Shown: positions 22,195-34,500 of the stretch, piece after piece
Layout: every line of letters begins with the position of its first letter
Numbering within the stretch: position 1 is the stretch's first letter
Origin: Bugulina stolonifera
Taxonomy: Eukaryota; Bryozoa; Gymnolaemata; Cheilostomatida; Bugulidae
Assembly: GCA_935421135.1 (NCBI GenBank)
Contig: OW285190.1
Location: 1,302,001 to 1,366,000, forward strand
Direction of reading: 5' to 3'
Length of the DNA stretch: 64,000 nucleotides
Notes under the pieces: model-generated
Databases searched by the model: none
What the model was told of the DNA's origin: nothing
What the model saw: only the letters and a program-made list of their open reading frames with translations
Position numbers and translations under genes: made by a program

Positions 22195-22872
22195 AAATTT
22201 GACACATCAGCTGGTACCTGACAGCTACACATATAAATCATGTACATGTTATTTCCTATACAAGGAATTTGTTTGTGAGCAGTCAAGGACATGGCTGCAC
22301 ATGTGTGAAAATGGCCCATCCTTGAGTGGGGTTTGAACAGAGGCTCTACGAAGCACAATTGCCTACATGTAGTGCAGCCCTACCCTACACCAGCCTGGCT
22401 TCCATGAAAAGAATTGTTGCTGTAAATGTGTAGTGTGTTCTCTGTTCTGTTCCCGTGCTCAAGCTTTATTTCAATCCAAGGCAGAAATGGGCTATTCTAA
22501 CAGGTGTAGAACCAAAGTTTCGAACAGGTCATTAATGCTTTCCTTGCATGGATAAATAAATTTCTTGAATAAAAAGGCAAAAAGTAGTGTATGCAAGTTC
22601 AATTATGGAGTTGCGCTCTCTCCATATTAAAAGAAGAGGAGAAAGACAACTCCTAATTTACTGAGCAAACTTTACCAGTCATTTTCAACCTTGACATTCA
22701 CACTCTTAGCCCGAGACAAAAGTACTATCGCGGGTGGCCTCTTAGAAGTTATAATTTTTACTGCGATAGAAAGGTGGTTCCATTGCTGTATTTCATCGTT
22801 TGCCTTGAAAATTGAAGTTTTGTCTGTTTCAGTTTTGAAGATTTTTTAATGTGTTAACTCCTGCAAGCCAAG
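22195..22872. other. DCP1 upstream region
   Basis: Non-coding. It holds a possible tRNA-derived SINE remnant (22328-22400) and presumably the DCP1 promoter, but no motif defines it. Confidence 0.4.
22328..22400 (-). mobile_element. Possible tRNA-like (SINE head) remnant
   Basis: On the minus strand a TGGTGTAGGGTAGG A-box-like word (22392-22379) is followed about 40 nt later by CTGTTCAAACCCC (22340-22328), a near-consensus B box. The intervening bases do not fold into an obvious cloverleaf, so this is at most a tRNA-derived relic. Confidence 0.3.
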
Positions 22873-25800
22873 ATGGATTTTGTTGCCCCAGAGCAAAGAA
22901 TTAATTTAGCTACATTACAACACAAAGACCCATTTATTAAAGCCATCAGAGCCAACGCAAAACATGTCAATTTATACACGTACAAGGCTGATGCAAACGA
23001 ATGGGTAATTTTATAGTTATTAAATTATTATAATTATATTATTATCAACATATTGTTAGTTAGTCAGTAAAACTGGTGTAACATAATATTGTATCCCAGT
23101 CCATGGGGTTTGGCTGAGTGAGCCTTCTCAGATTAGAGTAGTCTCTGCATCTGAACAGAAATTGAGATGGTGTTTCATCTTCAGCTAGGTAGCTGCGTGT
23201 CGGGCTGTAAGGTATATGTTATTTAGTGCATATATTAGAAGACCTGTAGTTTGATGTTACCTGTAAGTAGGTCACATAGGTTTCCAACTTCCTTCTGAGG
23301 TTGGCTGAGGGGTATTGGGTGAGACAAAAGATGGTCTGGTGACAATTCAGCAAGAAGGCCTTGCTGACATTGTCCATTCAAAAGAACGATCTTCCATTGT
23401 TTCATATGTTCAGTAGATATCATCTTCTGTATTTTCGATTTGCTGAAATTGGAGGGTTCGCACTGATTTATTGCGATATTCCTTGGGATTGGTTTCTTGC
23501 TGTTAGCTAGAAACTGTTTTGTTAATGGGCCTTTGCTAGGTGATATGATATGTGTCATTTTTATTGAGACAAGATTTCTTATAAACTGTAGCCTTTCTCT
23601 GGTTGCTAGCAATCTTTTTGGCAAGACACTACTAAGCATGTGCAGTGCATCTGATAGGGATTGATATGGGACCCGAGAATGACTTGGAGTTCGGAAGAAA
23701 ATTCCAAATCGAAGATGCATAAGGTGCTTTCGGCAGTATCACTTGATCTAGAACATTGAGTGGTTCCAGCTTTTTCATTTTTGTGTTAAGTGTGTTGATT
23801 CTAGAGGCCACTTGGGCTCAGAATGACAGCTTTCTGTCGATTAGGATACCCAGAGCTCTGGAGCGGTTGACGATTTTGATTGTACATAGCTAATGTTATA
23901 CATGTACATAGCTAATGTTATACATGTACATAGCTAATGTTATACATGTGCATGTACATAGCTAATGTTATGCATGTACATGTACATAGCTTCTCTCTCT
24001 CTCTATGTATTCTGCCTTTGGCAGGTCTCTCATTTTGCTCCTCTCCAAAGTTCTCAACATAGCTTATGTTGACTGTAATTTATATTCTGTAGGAGAAGAC
24101 AGATGTTGAAGGGGCCCTCTTTGTCTATGAAAGGTTTGTCCACCATAGATAAGCCCATTACTATTATGAGTATATACCATTACATGGAGCTATTACTGTA
24201 TGAGTATATACCATACATAGGGCTATTACTATAAGAGTATATCAACTATCTTCTCTTCTCCAGAGTGCTTTTTATACATATATATTTGTATATATTGTAA
24301 TAGTAACTTTAGCACATGTAGTGGTGCCACACAAGTTGATTAATGATTTTATTAGTTTGTTTTTATATTCAGTAGCCACAGTTAGTATATAGCCTGCTGT
24401 GTTTGTATTACAGGTCGGCCCCACCTCTCTATGGTTTTATGATACTAAATCAACACGGTACAAATAACTTTGTACAACCAATAGATGTTAATCTGGAGTT
24501 TCAGTTACAAGTCCCATTCCTTCTCTACAGAAACCACCCATGTATGTATTAGTTACTATCGTATACATATCTATATATGGTATGTATAGTGTATGTATTA
24601 GTTACTACTGTATACATATCTATATATGGTATGTATAGTGTATAGTATTAGTTACTACCGTATACATATCTATATATGGTATGTATAGTGTATAGTATTA
24701 GTTACTACCGTATACATATCTATATATGGTATGTATAGTGTATAGTATTAGTTACTACCGTATACATATCTATATATGGTATGTATAGTGTATAGTATTA
24801 GTTACTACTGTATACATATCTATATGTGGTATGTATAGTGTATAGTACTAGTTACTACTGTATACATATCTATATATGGTATGTATAGTGTATAGTATTA
24901 GTTACTACTGTATACATATCTATATATGGTATGTATAGTGTATAGTATTAGTTACTACTGTATACATATCTATATATTGTATGTATAGTGTATAGTATTA
25001 GTTACTACCGTATACATATCTATATATGGTATGTATAGTGTATAGTATTAGTTACTACTGTATACATATCTATATGTGGTATGTATAGTGTATAGTATTA
25101 GTTACTACCGTACACATATCTATATATGGTATGTATAGTGTATAGTATTAGTTACTACTGTATACATATCTATATATGGTATGTATAGTGTATAGTATTA
25201 GTTACTACTGTATACATATCTATATATGGTATGTATAGTGTATAGTATTAGTTACTACCGTACACATATCTATATATGGTATGTATAGTGTATAGTATTA
25301 GTTACTACCGTATACATATCTATATATGGTATGTATAGTGTATAGTATTAGTTACTACCGTACACATATCTATATATGGTATGTATAGTGTATAGTATTA
25401 GTTACTACCGTACACATATCTATATATGGTATGTATAGTGTATAGTATTAGTTACTACTGTACACATATCTATATATGGTATGTATAGTGTATAGTATTA
25501 GTTACTACCGTACACATATCTATATATGGTATGTATAGTGTATAGTATTAGTTACTACCGTATACATATCTATATATGGTATGTATAGTGTATAGTATTA
25601 GTTACTACCGTACACATATCTATATGTGGTATGTATAGTGTATAGTATTAGTTACTACTGTATACATATCTATATATGGTATGTATAGTGTATAGTATTA
25701 GTTACTACTGTACACATATCTATATATGGTATGTATAGTGTATAGTATTAGTTACTACTGTATACATATCTATATATGGTATGTATAGTGTAGACTGTAG

Positions 25801-28800
25801 ACTGTAGAGTATATTACATACAGTGTATAGCAGTAGGGTATTGGTATATGTTATATGGAGTTATATTCACATCTTATTATGTGTAGAAAGTGTTATTTAC
25901 CATAGCCTGCTGTCGGTACTGCCATCACTACTCTACACCTCTACTTGCTATTTATAGTACTTATACTGGCTATCATGTCTACTTGCTACAGTACTTATAC
26001 TGACTATCATGTTCACTTGCTACAGTACTTATACTGGCTATCATGTCTACTTGCTACAGTACTTATACTGACTATCATGTCTACTTGCTACATTACTTAT
26101 ACTGACTATCATGTCTGTTGTAGTTATATTTGGTATCTGGTTTTATGAGGCCAAAGTGGGCAGGGCTATCACTGATCATCTACAAAGGTAACACTGTATT
26201 GGTACTGTATGTATATACATGTAACACTGTATTGATACTGTATGTATATACATGTAACACTGTATTGATACTGTATGTATATACATGTAACACTGTATTG
26301 ATACTGTATGTATATACATGTAACACTGTATTGATACTGTATGTATATACATGTAACACTGTATTGATACTGTATTGGAACAGGCTGGTAATAGAGTGTA
26401 GAGAAGAAGAGGTACGTAGGAAGAATTCTCTGTTACCAGCTCAACCTGCCAGTCAGAATACTCAGACTACAGACAGTATCACTAGAACTACAGAACAGTC
26501 TACTAAACAGTCTAAGGGAGTGGATATACTACAGATGCTGAATAAGGCTCAGTCACAGTTTGTAGAGGTATATGCGTGTGTAGCCTACTATGTACTATAT
26601 TGAGTATATTCCCTATACTCTATGTATGTGTGTATATGTATGTATGTATTATACTCTATGTGTGTATGTATATATACTTTGTATATGTATGTCTGTATGT
26701 ATATATTATACTCTATGTCTGTATGTATATATTATACTCTATGTATTTGGTAGCAACAGTCCGAGCCACAACCACCACCTAGTGTACCCACATCGTATAG
26801 TAAGAACATTGTCAGACCACAACCGGTGAAGGCCCAGTTATCTGAACCAGGTAGTACTGCACCATATACTGTACACGTATACACATATAGATACACATAT
26901 ATACACATATAGATACACATATACACATATAGATACACATATATACACATATAGATACACATATAAATACACGTATACACATATAGATACACATATATAC
27001 ACATATAGATACACATATACACATATAGATACACGTATACACATATAGATACACGTATACACATATAGATACACGTATACACATATAGATACACGTATAC
27101 ACATATAGATACATGTATGTTTAGTGATAGCTGGTACCACACCTACATCTCACCAGGTGATTCGTACACTCCCTATACCTATACATGTACATGTGTTACC
27201 TGCAGGAGACCAGAGCAGGTCCATCACTATTGATGACCTGTTTATGAAAGCCAGTGAAAGATGCGGCAAACCTCAAGTAACTCAACAACCTCTCACAGAA
27301 TCTGTAGAGGCGCTATTCAGGTACCTTCTACCCTCTTCCCCCATGGGATGTACCCCCTTTCCTCTTCCCTCATTGGATGTACCCTCTTCCCTCATTGGAT
27401 GTACCCTCTTCCCTCATTGGATGTACCCTCTTCCCTCATTGGATGTACCCTCTTCCCTCATTGGATGTACCCTCTTCCCTCATTGGATGTACCCCCTTTC
27501 CTCTTCCCCATGGGATGTACCCGCTTCCCTCATTGGATGTACCCTCTTCCCTCATTGGATGTACCCCCTTTCCTCTTCCCCATGGGATGTACCCTCTTCC
27601 CTCATTGGATGTACCCTCTTCCCTCATTGGATGTACCCCCTTTCCTCTTCCTCATTGGATGTACCCCCTTCCCTCATTGGATGTACCCCCTTCCCTCATT
27701 GGATGTACCCTCTTCCCTCATTGGATGTACCCCCTTACCCCTGGTTTGTGTGGCGTAAACTCCTCTTCCTTTCCCCTTTTCTCTGGGGGGCTACACTTTC
27801 TAAACTCCACCTATCAATCGACCTCCGTAGTAATATTGATAGGGCCTCTATGTAGTGCAAGGGTGAGCTATGCGCACTTGACTCGCACTTTACTTATGAT
27901 GCCTTCACTCCACTAGCACTCCTAGTTGTACAATATCTTATGATTCACTGTTTAATCTTGTACTACTTACTACTTACTGATGTTCCTGTAGCATTTCTGT
28001 GAGTTAGATTAATTAGAATAAATAATGAGATATATGAGATATGTTGGTATCAACAGGGTCACTCTTAACCTCTGAGTGCATTTGTTCTTTTGTAAATGGG
28101 TGGGATAGGGGTGTTGACTTCTCCGTCATGAGTCGTAACTCGCATTGACTTGAACAAGCTCCTCCCACTCTCAAAAGCTGATTTGATTTTAGACCACTCC
28201 CACCCAATAGGATGACTACAGTCTCGGAGCTAGAAGGCGAACACACCCCTGAGGCTACATCTGTTCAGCTTATTGCCCCCTCACTACTGACATCTGGATC
28301 CACCATTTCTGCTGCTAGCACTGCCGATCCTGGCAAAGATACGAAGGCATCCACTGCAGTGAACCCAGCTTTGCTGCGAACGACTAGTGTAGACAAGTCG
28401 GAGCTTCTTTCCCCGATGGCTTTCTCTGCTGCGCGTCGGGACTCCGCCTCCGGACAAATACCGGTGGCCATCAACCCTCCTCAGACATTCAACGTGAAGA
28501 GTTCTGGTCAGTTTACTAATATATAAACCGTATACTTACAGTATATAAACCGTGTACTTACAGTATATACACCGTGTACTTACAGTATATATACCATGTA
28601 CTTACAGTATACACACCTTGTACTTACAGTATATATACCGTGTACTTACAGTATATATACCGTGTACTTAGAGTATATATACCGTGTACTTACAGTATAT
28701 ATACGGTGCACTTACAGTATATATACCATGTACTTACAGTATACACACCTTGTACTTACAGTATATAAACCATGTACTTACAGTATATATACCGTGTACT

Positions 28801-29889
28801 TACAGTATATATACCGTGTACTTACAGTATATATACCGTGTACTTAGAGTATATATACGGTGTACTTACAGTATATATACCGTGCACTTACAGTATATAT
28901 ACCGTGTACTTACAGTATATATACCGTGTACTTACAGTATATAAACCATGTACTTACAGTATATATACCTTGTACTTACAGTATATATACCGTGCACTTA
29001 CAGTATATAAACCATGTACTTACAGTATATATATCGTGTACTTACAGTATATATACCTTGTACTTACAGTATATATACCGTGCACTTACAGTATATATAC
29101 CGTGTACTTACAGTATATATACCGTGTACTTACAGTATATATACCGTGCACTTACAGTATATATACCGTGTACTTACAGTATATATAACGTGTACTTACA
29201 GTATACACACCTTGTACTTACAGTATATATACAGCATGTACATACAGTGTATATACTGTGTACATACAGTGTATATACATGTAAACTTTAGTGTGCATAC
29301 TGATTGTACCACCACATTACTTTACAGAGTCCAGTGTGCTATCAGGGTTCACCAGTGTCATGCAGTCAGCAGTGGTGACCCCTGGTGGTCATCCAGGAGA
29401 TGGAGAATCTACGACCACTTCGTCCAGTCTACCAGTTTCAGCCCTGACTAGGGAACAGCTGAGACAAGCTTTACAACACTTGCTTAACGTAAGTGTATTA
29501 CATGTGTATAGTGTGTGTATTACATGTGTATAGTGTGTGTATTACATGTGTATAGTGTGTGTATTACATGTATAGTGTGTATATTACACATGTATATTGT
29601 GTGTATTACATGTATAGTGTGTGTATTACATGTATAGTGTGTATATTACACTTGTATAGTGTGTGTATTACATGTATAGTGTGTGTATTACATGTATAGT
29701 GTGTGTATTACACTTGTGTAGTGTGTGTATTACACGTGTATAGTGTGTGTATTACACTGTATAGTGCATGTATTATATGTTGCATATGGTCCATGTGTTA
29801 TCAACTGTCTGTTGTAGAACAATGATCGATTCTTAGATGACCTTCACACTGCATACATAGATAGTCTCCGGCAATCTTTCACCAGGTGA
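22873..29889 (+). CDS. DCP1: DCP1, mRNA-decapping enzyme subunit 1 (complete)
   Basis: Ten coding exons with consistent phases: 22873-23004, 24093-24133, 24414-24541, 26124-26187, 26384-26567, 26754-26850, 27125-27320, 28211-28506, 29328-29488, 29818-29889. They total 1371 nt, or 456 residues. The N-terminal EVH1 domain (1-125) has DPFIKAI, VNLYTYKADANEWEKTDVEG, LFVYERSAPPLYGFMILNQ, FQLQVPFLLYRN and IFGIWFYE, collinear with vertebrate DCP1A/B. The short MI motif VDILQMLNKAQ is at about 168-178, an LLSPMAF motif at 346-352, and the C-terminal trimerisation helix region (LTREQLRQALQHLLNNNDRF through YIDSLRQSF) at about 415-456. DCP1 activates the DCP2 catalytic subunit in cytoplasmic P-bodies for 5'-3' mRNA decay; its C terminus forms trimers and its short motifs dock other factors. 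Nearly every intron holds a tandem array. Confidence 0.95.
23235..23890 (-). mobile_element. Degraded non-LTR retrotransposon RT C-terminal fragment in DCP1 intron 1
   Basis: On the minus strand, from about 23890, the translation reads IVNRSRALGILIDRKLSF, a stop, AQVASRINTLNTKMKKLEPL and later LPKAPYASSIW. This is the conserved thumb-region pattern downstream of the catalytic motifs in LINE-type reverse transcriptases (LGI.LD..LSF...YAS..W). A 161-codon open stretch lies downstream but in a shifted frame. The catalytic YADD region is absent. It is a dead fragment. Confidence 0.55.
23880..23990. repeat. Short array of TGTACATAGCTAATGTTA, 4-5 copies
   Basis: Direct copies of about 22 bp in DCP1 intron 1, adjoining the LINE fragment and followed by a CT microsatellite. 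Confidence 0.8.
24542..25795 (+). repeat. Minisatellite, 50-bp unit, about 25 copies, DCP1 intron 3
   Basis: The array starts at the donor of exon 3 (T|GTATGTATTAGTTACT). Each 50-bp unit contains GGTATGTATAGTGTATAGTA and TTAGTTACTACCGTATACAT, so GTATGTAT is repeated throughout. Units differ mainly at ACCG/ACTG and TATAC/TACAC. Confidence 0.95.
25955..26115. repeat. Minisatellite, about 33-bp unit, 5 copies, DCP1 intron 3
   Basis: Copies built on CTACTTGCTACAGTACTTAT plus ACTGACTATCATGT, directly upstream of exon 4. Confidence 0.9.
26188..26383 (+). repeat. Intron 4 of DCP1 consisting almost entirely of a 33-bp tandem array that starts with its donor
   Basis: The donor GTAACACTGTATTGGTACTG and following bases recur as GTAACACTGTATTGATACTG every 33 bp, six copies in all. 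The intron then ends GTATTGGAACAG. Hardly any other sequence remains in this 196-bp intron. Confidence 0.92.
26590..26750. repeat. Imperfect TATGTATGTATAT-type repeats, DCP1 intron 5
   Basis: Irregular copies of TATACTCTATGTATGTGTGT and TATGTATATAT. Low complexity. Confidence 0.8.
26870..27112. repeat. Minisatellite, 16-20-bp unit, DCP1 intron 6
   Basis: About 14 copies built on ATACACATATAGATACAC with length variants (extra ATAT). On the minus strand it reads as cysteine-rich open frames, which are artefacts. Confidence 0.93.
27330..27740. repeat. Minisatellite, 22-bp unit, about 16 copies, DCP1 intron 7
   Basis: Copies built on CCTCTTCCCTCATTGGATGT(AC), with a longer 33-bp variant holding CCCCATGGGATGTACC. 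The plus strand is strongly pyrimidine-rich. Confidence 0.95.
28525..29285. repeat. Minisatellite, 22-bp unit, about 34 copies, DCP1 intron 8
   Basis: Copies built on TGTACTTACAGTATATATAC(CG). Each has a TTACAG, like the acceptor of exon 9 (TACTTTACAG), on the coding strand and CTGTAAGTAC, a donor-like word, on the opposite strand. Confidence 0.95.
29489..29772. repeat. Minisatellite, about 20-bp unit, DCP1 intron 9
   Basis: Copies built on GTGTGTATTACATGTGTATA beginning at the donor. Length variants lose GTG. Confidence 0.93.
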
Positions 29890-31550
29890 TCTACACCACT
29901 AGAGGGCAGCCTAGCCTCACTTCCTGCTAATGTGTCAGTAGCAAATAACAGATATTTTATTATCATATTATTGTAATTAGTAAATTTCTTATTCACCTTT
30001 TGCTTAGTGGTAGGTGGTGCTACTACCACTCGGTGCTACTACTAGAAGCCACCTAACTACTGTTAACTCTGCAGCATTCAAACCTACAGTATGTAATGGT
30101 CTGTGATATATAGTGTAATATTACATTGCACATTACAATGTACTATATATAAACACTACATGTGTATTATTACTTTAACTTATACATGTAGCTACTAGTG
30201 ACTGTACTGTAATACTGGTAGTGCGGGAGATAACTCCTAGATATCTGCCTACCCACAATGCTCTCATTCAGCTCCGTTATACTGTACATATACATTGTAC
30301 AATACTATCATTACTTGTTATACAAGAATGAATAACACACTTTGTATAAATATACCTGTAAATATATTCAGCATTAAAATAATCCCAACACCTACTTTTT
30401 TGTTTTTGTGTGACAATTCCACGACACCACCACTTGGGGGTTGTGTGTGGCAAACTAACAAAGAGGACGTGACTTCCACATGCACCTGCAGCCAACATAT
30501 CTTCCGTGAATTGAATTCAGTTCACATCTTTTCATTCCTAAATTCCCACCCAACAGACAAGACCAATATAAACTGCATTCATCCCCTAGGGGTGGCAATA
30601 GGTAGTACCTACGTGCTGCAAAGAGAGGACAACTAACAAACAGTATCACACACTGCATCTCCTACGCTTACTAGCCTTCTGCATGACACAATACTGTTAC
30701 CTTCAATTCAAATACTGTATATACAATGTTAGTGGCTGGCTGTACATCCAATGTAGGCATTTAATTACATCTTCAGCAGTCTAAGGCTATATCATAGTTT
30801 ATTTCCACACTTGTATGTAAAGTGTTATTATTTTCATAGGAACTGAACTGTACCTCTTTCAAGCTTAAAAGTAAATGTCTTACTGTTTTAATAAAGTTAT
30901 TATGATAGTTGCACAATATTTGCACAAATATTTTGCAAGCATAGTAGTATATTATGTAGAAAGAATTGTCCCATGATGTACATAGTATGCTAACTTATAT
31001 GTATATGATTATACTATATATATTATACAAAATAATATGCAAAATTGTAATACTGACTATATTGATAGTTACATAATATAATATTGAATACACACACAGA
31101 TATACATGTACATATTATACAGATAATATGATACTAGGATAGTTGTACATATGTATATAATATGCATGTTATTTATTACTAGGTTAATATATAATATAAC
31201 TATATACAAAGAAAGGGTACATACACATACATGTACTTGTAGAGGTAGTACATGTTAAATAATACGTAATAACATAATACATTGTATATAGTATCAAAGC
31301 CTTAGAATACAGCAATATTAATGGACTAGAGTTATCTACATGGAGTATAATATGTATAGGATGTATTTACTATAGTGGTATAGCAGACAACTGTAAACAG
31401 CGTCATAGCGGTGAAATAATGTATATTGTAGTATCTAGCCTTAGTTCCAAGCCCTCAAAATCATGGGTGGGATATTTGCCACCAGTTGATAGGATTGAGG
31501 AATCAAAATAGAATTCAGACTAAAAGTGACATGATAGCATAGCACTCATT
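29890..31550. other. Convergent intergenic region between DCP1 and the type II receptor
   Basis: AT-rich non-coding DNA holding the 3' flanks of two genes that point at each other. There are scattered AT-rich short repeats. Possible polyadenylation signals are AATAAA at about 30891 (+) and its complement at about 30800 (-). No further exon recognised. Confidence 0.5.
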
Positions 31551-34500
31551 TCACATTGGAGTTGTCATCTCAGGCCTAGTGTCTCCTTGGAATCCGCTGT
31601 TACTGTACCCATTACTATGTACACCATTTACCTTGGTTAAACCGTTGGCCACCTTTGAGTGTGGGAACCACTTGTCATTGTGTAGAGCTGTACCATTGGG
31701 TAGCGTTGTACCAATGTGTAGAGCTGTACCATTGTGTAGAGCTGTACCATTGGGTAGCGCTGTACCATTGTGTAGTGCTGTACCATTGTGTAGAGCTGTA
31801 CCATTGGGTAGTGCTGTACCATTGGGTAGTGCTGTACTGTTGGGCAGTGCTGTACTGTTGGAGAGGTCTGTCCTGTTGGGTAGAGCTGTACCATTACATG
31901 TAGGTTTCTTGTGGGAGTTGTTATTGGAAAACGAGGCGGAAACTTCATTACAAGGTTTATACTTGTTTCTTATCATCATGCGCTTTAGCCTGACTTCTAT
32001 ACACTGGGCGGTGAGACGGGCTCCCCCTACTTCATCCCAACCATCTTTGATAGTAGATGTCAGCTCATCTATGACCTACAAGCATTCCAATAATACATTT
32101 GCGGTATGTAGGCTACACAGCCATAGTGCACGTATGTAGCAATGTAGACATAATCAGTAAACTACAGGTGGCTAAATCTACATGTATATCTACATGCAAA
32201 ACTAGAGACAGTTCACATAGCCTTGGTTCCTTGCTAAAACTGAATAAAAAGCATTTTTTTATATGATTGTTGTAATTTGTAACATCTGTTGGAACTGAAC
32301 CATGGTCGGCTCTATGATGCCCCAAGGGACCTCCAATTGCTCATTTGGTTAAGTCAATTAGTTATAGATGGCCCTCACATCCTGTTCATGGACAATAAAA
32401 CCTTTTGAATTTTCTTGTACAATATTCAGCTCAACTTCCTTGCCCAGAGACAATTAAACAACCTAAAGCTATAAAAACTTCTCCAAGTTTGCATATTTTA
32501 GTTGTGGCCAACAATATTATTATTTTTATGAAGTTGTCCTCTCTAGTCATAATTTACCAAGCAAAGACAACCTCATTTATAAGACAGTTTTCCTAGAAGA
32601 TACATGTATCTATTAATAGATAAAAGCCAGTTGGGGCCATGATACCCTTCTTAACAGGATCTAGAAGAAACAGGAACTGGATATAAAACAATGGCGGAAC
32701 TGTATCACATGATGTGGGTATATCACAAGACAATTCTCTACATTACAACTGTTTATACACTATGAGTGAGATTATAACATACAGTGAAATGTGTTGACAG
32801 CTACAAGTCAAACACTGGAAGTAAGGAATATTATACACACATGAATCGTAGTATACTGACAGGTGCAGCAGATAAGGTACTGCCACATTGTATGGGGAGA
32901 GAGCGCGTGTGGTGTGAGAAAGGATTAATATTCCATTGGAGTAAACTTGAATGGTCGTTTTGGACACTATGACAAAGACAGTGAATCAAAATATATTTAA
33001 AACATGGACATGCAAATCATTTCCGAACAAACTAGAGGCTGCCACTAGAGATCAAAGGCACATTATCAATGACTTCTATTTTAATTTTTTTTTTTTTAAG
33101 GGTTAAAATCACCATACAGCATCACTCAGTGACAGGCACTGACGATGGAATTGATGGTGCACATACAAGGTTGCAATGGGAGGGAGAGAGGGAGAGAAAG
33201 TGGCCCAGTTGAAGAGCATAGCATACTTACAGGGTTGGTGTTGGCAGGGAACTTAGGTCTGCACCCTTTAGCATACACAATCTCGCACATTTCTGCCATA
33301 GGTGGGTTTCCTTTCACACAGTCATGGTACGGAGGTTCATACTCCCTCGTAGCTATAAACATTGAGCAGATTATCACATGAATAGTGATATGTACTATCA
33401 CTATTTATTGTTTATTTTCAGCTGTACCTACACACTGAAACATTACAATTACAACTAGTTTATTTTCAAAATGTGGAGCACGAATGAATAAACTGTAGAC
33501 GACTTGCGCTGATCCTAAAGTCCTAAGCCTAACCGGGAAGGACATGCAGTAGACCAGTTAAATTTTTCCAGGCATGTCATAGGCCCTTTTTAGACATCCC
33601 ATGGCTTCAGTGCAAGTTTGGCTGCTACAGTAGTTGCGGAAGCAGCAATGGAGAAAATGAACACAGAGCAGTTATTATATATAGGCCTATTTATTTAAAT
33701 GACCTCTCTAACAAATTAATCCATGAGGATATGGTGACTACTCTAGTGGAGGCTGCCCCTAGTTATACCACAGTTAAAAATTGGGTTGCCAAGTTCAAAA
33801 GAGAGGAAACCAGCATTGAAGATGCTCTAAGATCAGGACGGCCTGCAGACGCAACCACCTCAGACATGGTCAAAATGAGAACTTTTACTGCAATGACTTA
33901 ATGAAGCTGGAGCATCGGTGGAAGACGTGTATTGGGGTTAAGGGGGTCTATATTGAAAAATAAAAGTGAAAGCAAGTAACTATTATATTTTCATCTTTGC
34001 TAGGCTAAGGACTTTTGGATCGACTCTCGTACATGTACATAATATATACAGTAAATTCAAAAGACAACGAAATATGATTCTGTCCTCAAGCAATGTTATG
34101 ATTCACTCACCAGATTCATTGAGTTCACATCTGGAGAATATTTCCCACAGAACCAGAGACGCAGAGTAAACATCTGTTTGAAGGACAGCTTCCCTTGTGT
34201 ACTCTATTCTACCATTGAGTATCTCAGGAGCCATGTATCTAACAGTACCAACCTAAAGCGAGTCAATACTCAGTATGATCACCATTAGTTTGAGTGAATC
34301 AGTATGATAACAACTACTGAGTTACTTGTACTATTAGTGAGTTACTTGTGCTGATAGTGAGTTACTTGTACTGTTAGTGAGTTACTTGTACTGTTAGTGA
34401 GTTGCTTGTACTGATGGTGAGTTACTTGTACTGTTAGTGAGTTACTTGTACTGATAGTGAGTTACTTGTACTGATAGTGAGTTACTTGTACTGTTAGTGA

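Noticed and set aside
22328..22400. A functional tRNA gene
   Set aside because: A- and B-box-like words exist but the arms do not pair; kept only as a possible SINE relic.
28574..29451. Tyrosine-rich frames (LTVYIPCTYSIYTVYLQYI)
   Set aside because: 22-bp array in DCP1 intron 8; only the segment from 29328 is exon.
30277..30658. Overlapping 70-110-codon frames between DCP1 and the receptor
   Set aside because: No domain, no splice support, and frames on both strands; chance frames in intergenic DNA.
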